A model generated the notes under the pieces. The model made no database searches, was not told the DNA's origin, and saw nothing but the letters and a program-made list of their open reading frames with translations. A program made the position numbers and the translations under genes. From contig JAFGUM010000339.1 of NCBI GenBank assembly GCA_016938515.1, positions 1 to 11,569 on the forward strand: 11,569 nucleotides of DNA, given 5' to 3'. Of the stretch, positions 5,574 through 11,569 are shown one piece after another (position 1 is the stretch's first letter; each line of letters begins with the position of its first letter). The DNA is from Spirochaetales bacterium (GTDB lineage Bacteria; Spirochaetota; Spirochaetia; Treponematales; UBA12059).

Positions 5574-6263
5574 ATGAAAAAGCTGGCAACAGTGGTGCTT
5601 AGATTCCTCGTCGTCTTTTTCATCGGCGAGGCAGGTTTGTCAGCGCTCTGGATGGTAGACGCCATCGCCCGCGGCGGCATAACGGAATTTGGCCCAGCCT
5701 TGTATTCGATATCCGTTGCCGTCCTGCCGGGAGCCATCGTAGCGGCTGTCTTTGCCGGTTTTTTCGTGATGAACAGGGTTTTCAGTTCAAGAATAATCGG
5801 TTTCATCGTGATGACGGGCCTCGCCTCCTTCGTAATTGCCGCAAGCGCAAGCATCCCGCGCTACCTGTACACAGCCCCTCTGGGTACGCCGTCTTATTTG
5901 CCCGCGGCTTACCGACTCATAGCAACGTGGGTGATAAGCTTGCCAAGCTCCCCCTTGCCAGAAGCAATTGGTGCCATCGTATCGTTTTCAGCGTTTATAA
6001 CGGGTTTCTGGGGTTGCACGCGTTTATCGCAGACGCGGCCGCTCATCGGGGCGTTTGCGGCGCCAGGCTGTGCTCTGGCAGCCCTCTACATCGTTTCAAT
6101 CTTCGCATCCGGACCTGCAGACGCGGTATTCGCCTATATTGGATTAGGGGTTTCGCGCCTGACCAGCACGACGATACTCCTGACCATCGGGGCTCTGACC
6201 CTGCTGATGGCCGACGCGTTACTGGCAAGAAAACCTCTTGGAGGCGCAAAAAATGCCCGCTAA
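5574..6263 (+). CDS. Multi-spanning inner-membrane protein, unknown (possible partner of the LptF/G-like protein)
   Basis: A 229-residue integral membrane protein with about six hydrophobic segments: roughly 6-29, 42-66, 73-95, 129-148, 157-178 and 198-216. The longest non-hydrophobic stretch is about 96-128, between the third and fourth segments, so it resembles a 3+3 helix arrangement with only a small middle loop. I recognise no family motif. The ATG at 5574 was chosen because it starts with MKK followed by the first membrane segment and coincides with the predicted transcription start; an ATG at 5550 and a TTG at 5538 lie within the promoter. No Shine-Dalgarno is present. Its last 11 bases overlap the next gene, strong evidence for co-translation and probably a complex with that protein. 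The idea that it is a reduced LptF/G-like half is speculative. Confidence 0.7.
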   Translation: MKKLATVVLRFLVVFFIGEAGLSALWMVDAIARGGITEFGPALYSISVAVLPGAIVAAVFAGFFVMNRVFSSRIIGFIVMTGLASFVIAASASIPRYLYTAPLGTPSYLPAAYRLIATWVISLPSSPLPEAIGAIVSFSAFITGFWGCTRLSQTRPLIGAFAAPGCALAALYIVSIFASGPADAVFAYIGLGVSRLTSTTILLTIGALTLLMADALLARKPLGGAKNAR

Positions 6264-7953
6264 GAGGACAGGCTTCTTTGCCATGACCGCAGCGTTGCTG
6301 GCTATGGCTTTTGTCGTCGGATTTTTCATAGCTCTTCTATCCATTGGCAATTCGGGCGTATTGTATCGTTTCGCACTTCGCTGGGAAGCGCTGAGCGCGA
6401 TCCTGTTCCTGGCCGCCTGGACTCCAGCCATCATTCTCGTAGCATCCGCACTGGCTATGGAATCATCAGAGGCGACTGATGGCTTTTCCGGAGCGGCATA
6501 CGGCGTCATGGCACCCGCCCTGGCGTTGGCGACTGCTGTTTCCATATTTTACATACTGGTAATTCCCGTAGTACAGGAGCGTACAAGCCTCTACGAAGGG
6601 CAGAGCGCTCTATTCAACCAGTCGATTGCGCTGGTGGAAGAGGCTCTACTGGAAAACAGGCTGGAAGATGCCGACAGGCACCTGATCGCGTGCGGTGCGA
6701 TCGACCAGCTTGATAGTCGCTTTGTCAAGCTAAACGATGCGGTGCAATCCGCGCTCGTGCGGGCGGCCAACGAAGAGACGCCGGTAGAGCCTCCGAGCGT
6801 CGCACCGGCAAGCACCGCGTGGGAAGCAGGCAATCGTTTCTACATAGAAGCGTTGGCCGCAAAGGCTGAAGGCCGCGTATTCGACGCCCATTACCTGGCA
6901 AAACGATCAGCCGCGATCTACGGCAAGCGCCCGGAAGTCAGGCGCCTCGTAGACGAAACCTGGCGAGCGCTCGAACGCCTCGAGCCGTCGATGGAAGAGC
7001 TGGAAGCCAAGGCGCTGTACGAGCGCAAACTGGCGGGATATTCCTACTACCAGGAAGGTGATTTTCTGGCGGCCTTCCGAGTCTACTCGGAGCTGTACGC
7101 CGATAACCCGGAAGATACAGACGTGGCAACGTTCCTGGGTCGTAGCCAGGAAGGCCTGAAGACCATAGCCTTCTTCATCGAGGAAGATGAGCGCGCTTTT
7201 GCCCGTTCAGACGGCGCCGTATTTTCCGTTGCACTACAGTCAGATACGGGTACGACGACGAGGTTGAGCGCTTCCCGGGTTGCCGTTTCCGAGAACGCCG
7301 TCTACTTCAGGGACGCTAGACTGTCGCGAGACGGTCCAGACGCGCTCGCCGTCTCCGCGCCGTTTGCCCGCCTCCACGGCACTACTCTCATACTGCGGGC
7401 TGTGGACAGGCAGAGGCCGACTATAGTCTGGAACCCAGTATACGAGTACGGCGCGCCTATCGACGGACACAGGGCCACAGACTCGGAAAACGCGCTGGAG
7501 CTACCCTTCAGCTCTGACGACGCTGAGACCATCGTTCGCCTGTCCGGCAACCCTGCAGACGTATCGCTGCTGGTTCTCGCCGGTAAAAACGCCGAGGCGG
7601 AACGCTTCGGGCTGGACGTCGTGCCGCTCCTCGTTGAGCTGGCCGGTCGAACCGCCTACCCCTTTGCCGTAATAATGCTCGTTCTGCTGGGCGCGGGGCT
7701 CGGGGTGCGCTTCAAACCAACTGAAAAACCAGGGCCGCTCGCGCGCTACCTGTCGGCTCCGCTGCTCGTCGCGTTCAGCGTAGCGCCGCTTCGCGCGGTG
7801 TCGTCTGCAGGCGACGTGGCCGCCAGGGCGCTGGCTTCATGGGTACCACGGGCGGTTTTCCTGCCCGCCTGGCTCGGCTTCATGGGCGCATGCGTCGCTC
7901 TATGCCTGGTACTCGCCGCCCGCATCGCCGGTGGTTCGAGCCACAGCGCCTGA
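6253..7953 (+). CDS. LptF/LptG-like (YjgP/YjgQ) membrane protein with TPR-like segment
   Basis: A 566-residue membrane protein. Three hydrophobic segments (about 8-32, 46-70, 82-108), a large soluble part (109-467) and three more segments (about 468-486, 498-516, 535-558). This is the topology of LptF/LptG, permease subunits of the lipopolysaccharide exporter. The C-terminal part supports it: ELAGRTAYPFAVIMLVLLG (462-480) and LASWVPRAVF (527-536) resemble the Rx-A-x-P helix and the AxWlPn-lif signature of that family. In the soluble part, residues about 190-305 look helical and TPR-like (GYSYYQEGDFLAAFRVYSEL at 262-281), followed by a beta-rich stretch (about 318-400) that could be the jellyroll. 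The ATG at 6253 has GGAGG eight bases upstream and overlaps the preceding gene by 11 bp. It ends 16 bp from convergent murA. Gene is certain; LptF/G relationship is moderate, and the substrate unknown. Confidence 0.6.
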   Translation: MPAKRTGFFAMTAALLAMAFVVGFFIALLSIGNSGVLYRFALRWEALSAILFLAAWTPAIILVASALAMESSEATDGFSGAAYGVMAPALALATAVSIFYILVIPVVQERTSLYEGQSALFNQSIALVEEALLENRLEDADRHLIACGAIDQLDSRFVKLNDAVQSALVRAANEETPVEPPSVAPASTAWEAGNRFYIEALAAKAEGRVFDAHYLAKRSAAIYGKRPEVRRLVDETWRALERLEPSMEELEAKALYERKLAGYSYYQEGDFLAAFRVYSELYADNPEDTDVATFLGRSQEGLKTIAFFIEEDERAFARSDGAVFSVALQSDTGTTTRLSASRVAVSENAVYFRDARLSRDGPDALAVSAPFARLHGTTLILRAVDRQRPTIVWNPVYEYGAPIDGHRATDSENALELPFSSDDAETIVRLSGNPADVSLLVLAGKNAEAERFGLDVVPLLVELAGRTAYPFAVIMLVLLGAGLGVRFKPTEKPGPLARYLSAPLLVAFSVAPLRAVSSAGDVAARALASWVPRAVFLPAWLGFMGACVALCLVLAARIAGGSSHSA

Positions 7954-7969
7954 TCTCCCCGCTAGGCTC

Positions 7970-9250
7970 CTAATCGTCAAATCGCTCCATCTTGGCGCCA
8001 AGAGCCTGGAGCCGCTCGGTGATCCTCTCGTAGCCCCGCTCTATCTGGTAGACGTTTTTGATCGTGCTCGTTCCTTCCGCGCACAAAGCCGCAATCACCA
8101 GCGCCATCCCCGCGCGCACGTCCGGAGACGTGAGCGAATCCCCGCGAAGACGCGAGGGCCCCGAAACCACAGCCCGGTGCGGGTCGCAGAGCACGATACG
8201 GGCACCCATGCCGATGAGCTTGTCTACCCAGAACATGCGGGATTCGAACATTTTTTCGTGAACCAGAATGGTTCCCTCAACCTGCGTAGCCACCACCGTC
8301 ATGATCGAGGTGAGATCTGGCGGAAACCCTGGCCACGGCGCGTCGTCTATCTTGGGAATCTGGCCGCCCAAATCCGGCACCACGCGCATCGACTGCCCCG
8401 AATGCACTGACAGATCGCCGCCTTCAAGGCTCCAGCTGATGCCGAGGCGGCCAAAACCAAGCTTTATCATCCGCAGGTCATCCGGCGCGACTCCTTCTAT
8501 GGTAAGATCACCCCGGGTCACCGCGGCCAGTCCTATGAACGAGCCAACCTCCATGTAGTCAGGCCCAATCGTAAAATCGGTGCCATGCAAGGCTGATACG
8601 CCTTCTATCGCCAGGATATTGGAGCCCGTACCGGTAATCCTCGCTCCCATCGCGTTGAGCAGACGACACAGATCCTGTACGTGAGGCTCGCTGGCTGCGT
8701 TGCGTATAACCGTTTGGCCTTCCGCCATCGACGCTGCCATAACCGCGTTCTCGGTAGCGGTTACCGACGCCTCGTCAAGGAAAATATCAGCACCCTTGAG
8801 CTTGTTGGACGTAAACTGGAACGTACCGTCTATCTCGATGCGCGCGCCCAGCTCCTCAAGAGCCAGAAAGTGCGTATCAAGCCGCCTGCGGCCTATCACG
8901 TCACCACCCGGCGGCGGCAGCGTTACTTTCCCGAACCTGGCCAGCAACGGCCCGGCGAACAGGATGGAAGCGCGCACCTTCGCGGCGAGCTGCGCCGGCA
9001 CCTCGGCGGCTTGTACTCCCGAGCCGTCTATCCGCCACGCGCCCGGGCCAATCGCGTCGACCCCGGCGCCAAGCTCCCGGCACACGTCGAGCATGACGAG
9101 CACGTCCTCTATTTCTGGAACATTGCGCAGGATAACCGGCTCTTCGGCAAGCAGAGTCGCCGCAATACATGGAAGCGCGGCGTTCTTGTTGCCGCTGGCC
9201 TTTATTCGCCCCTTGAGCGGGTGGCCGCCTTCGATTCTATACTGGTGCAT
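7970..9250 (-). CDS. murA: UDP-N-acetylglucosamine 1-carboxyvinyltransferase (MurA), Asp catalytic variant
   Basis: MurA catalyses transfer of enolpyruvate from phosphoenolpyruvate to UDP-GlcNAc, the first committed step of peptidoglycan synthesis, in the cytoplasm. The 426 residues match the family length. Visible: SGNKNAALP with Lys22 and Asn23 (substrate binding), Arg93 in [16 protein letters not shown], the catalytic loop [11 protein letters not shown] with Asp117 where most enzymes have Cys115 (E. coli numbering), Asp312 in WPGFPPD (general base), Arg338 in MFESR, Arg379 in DVRAG and Arg405 in ERGYERI. All key residues except the Cys are kept, so it should be active. The Cys-to-Asp change is known from Mycobacterium, Chlamydia and Borrelia and causes fosfomycin insensitivity. 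The ATG at 9250 gives the standard N-terminus (MHQYRIEGG); no ribosome binding site precedes it, and the promoter at 9257-9285 predicts a leaderless transcript. Confidence 0.97.
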   Translation of the reverse strand: MHQYRIEGGHPLKGRIKASGNKNAALPCIAATLLAEEPVILRNVPEIEDVLVMLDVCRELGAGVDAIGPGAWRIDGSGVQAAEVPAQLAAKVRASILFAGPLLARFGKVTLPPPGGDVIGRRRLDTHFLALEELGARIEIDGTFQFTSNKLKGADIFLDEASVTATENAVMAASMAEGQTVIRNAASEPHVQDLCRLLNAMGARITGTGSNILAIEGVSALHGTDFTIGPDYMEVGSFIGLAAVTRGDLTIEGVAPDDLRMIKLGFGRLGISWSLEGGDLSVHSGQSMRVVPDLGGQIPKIDDAPWPGFPPDLTSIMTVVATQVEGTILVHEKMFESRMFWVDKLIGMGARIVLCDPHRAVVSGPSRLRGDSLTSPDVRAGMALVIAALCAEGTSTIKNVYQIERGYERITERLQALGAKMERFDD

Positions 9251-9256
9251 GGAGGC

Positions 9257-9285
9257 ATCGTAACCGCGGTAGCGATGATCGTCAA
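9257..9285 (-). promoter_or_regulatory. Sigma-70 promoter of murA, predicting a leaderless mRNA
   Basis: On the minus strand TTGACG (9285-9280), a 17-bp spacer and TACGAT (9262-9257) are followed by six bases (GCCTCC) and then the murA ATG at 9250. The predicted start base is the A of the ATG or one base from it. No Shine-Dalgarno is present. Confidence 0.6.
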
Positions 9286-9327
9286 CGTCAGGCTATAGAA
9301 CCCGCATGGCACGATCAATATCAGGAT

Positions 9328-9356
9328 TTGACCATATTGGACTTTCAAGCTACCAT
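9328..9356 (+). promoter_or_regulatory. Probable sigma-70 promoter of fhs
   Basis: TTGACC (9328-9333) and TACCAT (9351-9356) with a 17-bp spacer. Transcription would begin near 9363, giving a leader of about 93 bases. The leader holds a small hairpin (TCGCC-ACA-GGCGA, 9423-9435) just upstream of the ribosome binding site AAAGGAGG (9444-9451). I do not recognise a tetrahydrofolate or other known riboswitch in it. Confidence 0.5.
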
Positions 9357-9455
9357 TGATGAACTGTAGGCTCAGGATTCAGTGCAGACTATCGTGCTGT
9401 CACCTGCCACAGAAGTACAACATCGCCACAGGCGACGCGTTCCAAAGGAGGCTCC

Positions 9456-11219
9456 ATGTCGATACAGAGGAAAAAGCCGGTGCCAAGCGATATAGAGATC
9501 GCCCAATCTGCGACCATCAGCCCTATTTCCCGGGTGGCCGGGAACTACGGCATAGATGAACGCTACCTCGACCTATACGGATCCAACAAGGCCAAGGTGC
9601 GTCTCGATTTTCTGCGTGACAACGCGGCGGTTCCCAAGCGCGCCAAGTATATCGATGTAACGGCCATCAGCCCGACGCCGCTGGGTGAAGGCAAGACGAC
9701 CACGACGGTGGGCCTGACGCAGGGACTCGGCCGCCTCGGCAAGAAGGCCATAGCAGCCATTCGGCAACCCTCCATGGGACCGACCTTTGGTATCAAAGGC
9801 GGTGCCGCGGGTGGTGGATACAGCCAGATCGTCCCCATGGAGGACTTTAACCTGCATCTTACCGGCGACATCCACGCTGTTTCAGCAGCGCACAACCTCT
9901 GCGCAGCCGCGCTCGACGCCAGGATGTACCACGAAGGTCGCTGGTCCGACGCGTTCTTTGAAAAGCAGGGGCTTGCAAAGCTGAATATAGACCCCTACCA
10001 GGTCTTGTGGCGCCGCATTCTGGACATGAACGACAGGCCGCTCCGCAACATTCTCGTGGGCGTTGGGGGGCTCGATAACGGGCCGCTGCGACAAACCGGG
10101 TTCGACATCTCCGTAGCCAGCGAAGTGATGGCCATTCTGGCGCTCGCCAAAGACCTGCGCGATCTGCGCGAGAGAATGGGACGCATCGTCATAGCCGTTG
10201 ACAAGGGAGGCAAAGCGGTTACCACCGAAGACCTCGGCGTCGCCGGCGCGATGACGCTGCTGCTCAAGGACGCTATCCAGCCAAACATCCTGCAGACCCT
10301 CGAAGAGCAGCTCGCATTCGTGCACGCCGGCCCCTTCGCCAACATTGCCCACGGCAACTCATCCATCGTCGCCGACCTCATCGCGACTAAAATAGGCGAC
10401 TACGTCGTTACCGAGAGCGGCTTCGGCGCCGACATGGGTTTTGAGAAGTTTGTAGATATCAAGTGCCGCAACAGCGGCATGTTCCCGGACGCCGTGGTTG
10501 TCGTTGCCACCGTCAGGGCCCTGAAGATGCACGGTGGAGGCCCGAAGGTAAGCCCCGGCAAACCGCTGGCCAAGTCCTACGTGGAAGAAGACATAGAATT
10601 GGTTAAGAAAGGCTTGCCAAACCTCTTGGCGCACCTGGGAATCGTCGGCAAATTCGGCGTACCAGCCGTAGTCGCCATAAACGCCTTCCCAACCGACACC
10701 GAAGCGGAGTGGGCTGTTATCAAGGAAGCTGCCATCAAGGCTGGCGCTGTGGATGCGGTTGTCGCGAGAAACTGGGCCGATGGCGGTGATGGCGCCGTAG
10801 ATTTGGCCGAGGCGGTAATCAAAGCCGCCGACAAGCCGAGCGATGTCAAGCCGTTCTATCCGCTGGACATGCCCATCAAGGAAAAGATAGACCGCCTCGC
10901 GCTTGAAGTGTACGGAGCGGGCCGCGTCGACTATTCCCAGGAAGCAGAGAAGGCCATTGAGAAGTACAGCGAACTCGGTTACGACAAGCTGCCTATCTGC
11001 ATGGCCAAGACGCAGTACTCGCTGTCTGCCGACCCCGCGGTCAAAGGCGCGCCCAAGGGCTTTACGTTCCCGATAAACGACGTGCGGCTGGCCGCTGGAG
11101 CCGGCTTTATCTACCCGCTCTCCGGTGAGATAAACACGCTGCCGGGGCTGTCGAGCAAGCCTGGGTACCTTGGTATGGATATCGACCCGGATACTGGCAG
11201 AATAACGGGTCTCTCGTAA
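9456..11219 (+). CDS. fhs: Formate-tetrahydrofolate ligase
   Basis: ATP-dependent formation of 10-formyltetrahydrofolate from formate and tetrahydrofolate, feeding purine synthesis, initiator-tRNA formylation and, in acetogens, the methyl branch of the Wood-Ljungdahl pathway. The 587 residues are slightly longer than the roughly 560 of classical enzymes. Visible: SDIEIAQSA near the N-terminus (11-19), P-loop TPLGEGKTTTT at 74-84 with Lys80, the conserved QPSMGPTFGIKGGAAGGG (104-121), DFNLHLTGDIHA (130-141), the TESGFGADMGFEKF segment, ALKMHGGGP, the NAFPTDTEAE region, and near the C-terminus the PLSGEINTLPGL motif. The start ATG at 9456 follows AAAGGAGG with a four-base gap. It is divergent from murA across about 200 bp and is followed by a stem-loop. 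No other one-carbon genes are in the window, so a role in acetogenesis cannot be judged. Confidence 0.98.
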   Translation: MSIQRKKPVPSDIEIAQSATISPISRVAGNYGIDERYLDLYGSNKAKVRLDFLRDNAAVPKRAKYIDVTAISPTPLGEGKTTTTVGLTQGLGRLGKKAIAAIRQPSMGPTFGIKGGAAGGGYSQIVPMEDFNLHLTGDIHAVSAAHNLCAAALDARMYHEGRWSDAFFEKQGLAKLNIDPYQVLWRRILDMNDRPLRNILVGVGGLDNGPLRQTGFDISVASEVMAILALAKDLRDLRERMGRIVIAVDKGGKAVTTEDLGVAGAMTLLLKDAIQPNILQTLEEQLAFVHAGPFANIAHGNSSIVADLIATKIGDYVVTESGFGADMGFEKFVDIKCRNSGMFPDAVVVVATVRALKMHGGGPKVSPGKPLAKSYVEEDIELVKKGLPNLLAHLGIVGKFGVPAVVAINAFPTDTEAEWAVIKEAAIKAGAVDAVVARNWADGGDGAVDLAEAVIKAADKPSDVKPFYPLDMPIKEKIDRLALEVYGAGRVDYSQEAEKAIEKYSELGYDKLPICMAKTQYSLSADPAVKGAPKGFTFPINDVRLAAGAGFIYPLSGEINTLPGLSSKPGYLGMDIDPDTGRITGLS

Positions 11220-11228
11220 TCAACGCGG

Positions 11229-11263
11229 CGGGTGGCAGGGATCAAGGCGACCCTGTCCACCCG
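11229..11263. terminator. GC-rich stem-loop between convergent genes, likely bidirectional terminator
   Basis: CGGGTGGCAGGG (11229-11240) pairs with CCCTGTCCACCCG (11251-11263): 12 base pairs with a single bulged T at 11256 and a 10-base loop. It starts nine bases after the fhs stop and lies six bases before the end of the convergent gene at 11269. No strong T-run follows on either strand, so it may act as an imperfect intrinsic terminator or a 3'-end stabiliser. Confidence 0.55.
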
Positions 11264-11268
11264 TTCGC

Positions 11269-11569
11269 TCAAATGCCTGACAGGCGTATCCTGGAGCTCC
11301 AGGGGCCAGGCCCGGAGGCGGTAACGCAGCGCAGTCGATACTCCTGCTCAGCGCTGTGGCTTTCTATGGTATACGCCGGCCGTGGAAGGTTTTTCGCGAT
11401 GAGCATCCAGGAAGAGGTGGCTCCATCCCGCCTGGCCACTTCGTAGCGCAGAGCCTCGGGAACCGCTTCCCACACGAGTATGACGCCTCGTACGGATCGC
11501 CGAGCTCGCACGGCCGTTATAGCCGGCGCAGGGTCTCCGTCTGAATCCCCGCTCGAACCCTCGTCAGAA
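11269..11569 (-). CDS. Fibronectin type III domain protein, C-terminal end (5' truncated)
   Basis: The minus-strand frame stays open from the window edge to a TGA at 11269, so only the last roughly 100 residues are seen and the start lies outside. After a Ser/Gly/Asp-rich linker (about DEGSSGDSDGDPAP) comes a fold resembling one fibronectin type III domain: GVILVWEAVPEALRYEVARR (strands A-C with the conserved Trp and Tyr), a middle section with SWMLIAKNL, AYTIES, EYRLRCVTASGPGPWSSRI (the conserved Tyr, Leu and the G-x-WS ending). In bacteria such domains are usually found in surface, lipoprotein or secreted carbohydrate-active proteins; the signal sequence and any other domain are not visible. 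A GTG at 11511 is open in frame but would cut the domain, so it is not taken as start. The gene converges with fhs, 49 bp apart. Confidence 0.72.
   Translation of the reverse strand, partial: SDEGSSGDSDGDPAPAITAVRARRSVRGVILVWEAVPEALRYEVARRDGATSSWMLIAKNLPRPAYTIESHSAEQEYRLRCVTASGPGPWSSRIRLSGI

Noticed and set aside
4973..5854. Long minus-strand open frame (about 290 codons) across the non-coding region
   Set aside because: It runs antisense to the winged-helix gene and the membrane-protein gene, both with clear family or topology support; the translation has no recognisable domain and no ribosome binding site.
8681..9298. Plus-strand frames of about 190-205 codons opposite murA
   Set aside because: They are antisense to the conserved murA and have Arg/Pro/Ser-rich shadow composition with no motif.
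9307..9325. TGGCACG resembling a sigma-54 -24 element upstream of fhs
   Set aside because: The matching -12 TTGC element is absent at the required spacing (the sequence there is ATATC).
9363..9455. Possible tetrahydrofolate riboswitch in the fhs leader
   Set aside because: The leader of about 93 bases shows only a 5-bp hairpin and none of the conserved riboswitch core I could recognise.

Overview
The window is about 11.6 kb of ordinary-looking bacterial chromosome with dense coding, a GC content visibly above 50%, and clear AGGAGG-type ribosome binding sites. No tRNA, rRNA, insertion sequence, CRISPR array or phage gene is visible. The gene set points to a spirochaete, probably free-living and Spirochaetaceae-like, or a relative: MurA carries Asp instead of Cys at the catalytic loop, a small YbjN-family protein sits next to PspA, and a STAS domain carries a zinc ribbon. 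This assignment is inference from gene content, not from a marker gene.

Layout. (a) 1-582: C-terminal part of a sigma-54 activator ATPase that ends without a DNA-binding domain, running off the left edge. (b) 572-1827, minus strand: a TrmJ/SpoU-type RNA methyltransferase followed by a small exported protein of unknown function. (c) 1906-2661, plus: a short-chain dehydrogenase/reductase, divergent from the methyltransferase. (d) 2771-5251, plus: a near-consensus sigma-70 promoter driving four tightly spaced genes: STAS plus zinc ribbon, YbjN-like, PspA, and a winged-helix regulator with a degenerate receiver. This looks like an envelope-stress module. (e) 5252-5573: an AT-richer non-coding stretch with DnaA-box-like repeats and a promoter whose predicted start falls on the next start codon. 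(f) 5574-7953, plus: two overlapping membrane-protein genes. The second has the 3 TM + soluble + 3 TM layout and a C-terminal sequence resembling LptF/LptG (YjgP/YjgQ), with a TPR-like segment in the soluble part. (g) 7970-9250, minus: murA, also with a predicted leaderless promoter. (h) 9456-11219, plus: fhs, formate-tetrahydrofolate ligase, followed by a stem-loop. (i) 11269-11569, minus: the C-terminal end of a fibronectin type III domain protein running off the right edge.

How the parts fit. The middle of the window (d-g) is about the cell envelope: membrane-stress sensing and repair (PspA module), a possible envelope-lipid transport permease, and the first committed step of peptidoglycan synthesis. 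The flanking genes (RNA modification, SDR, one-carbon metabolism) are housekeeping. The points most worth a second look are the four-gene PspA operon, the LptF/G-like TPR permease with its small membrane partner, the non-coding DnaA-box-like region, and the leaderless promoters.
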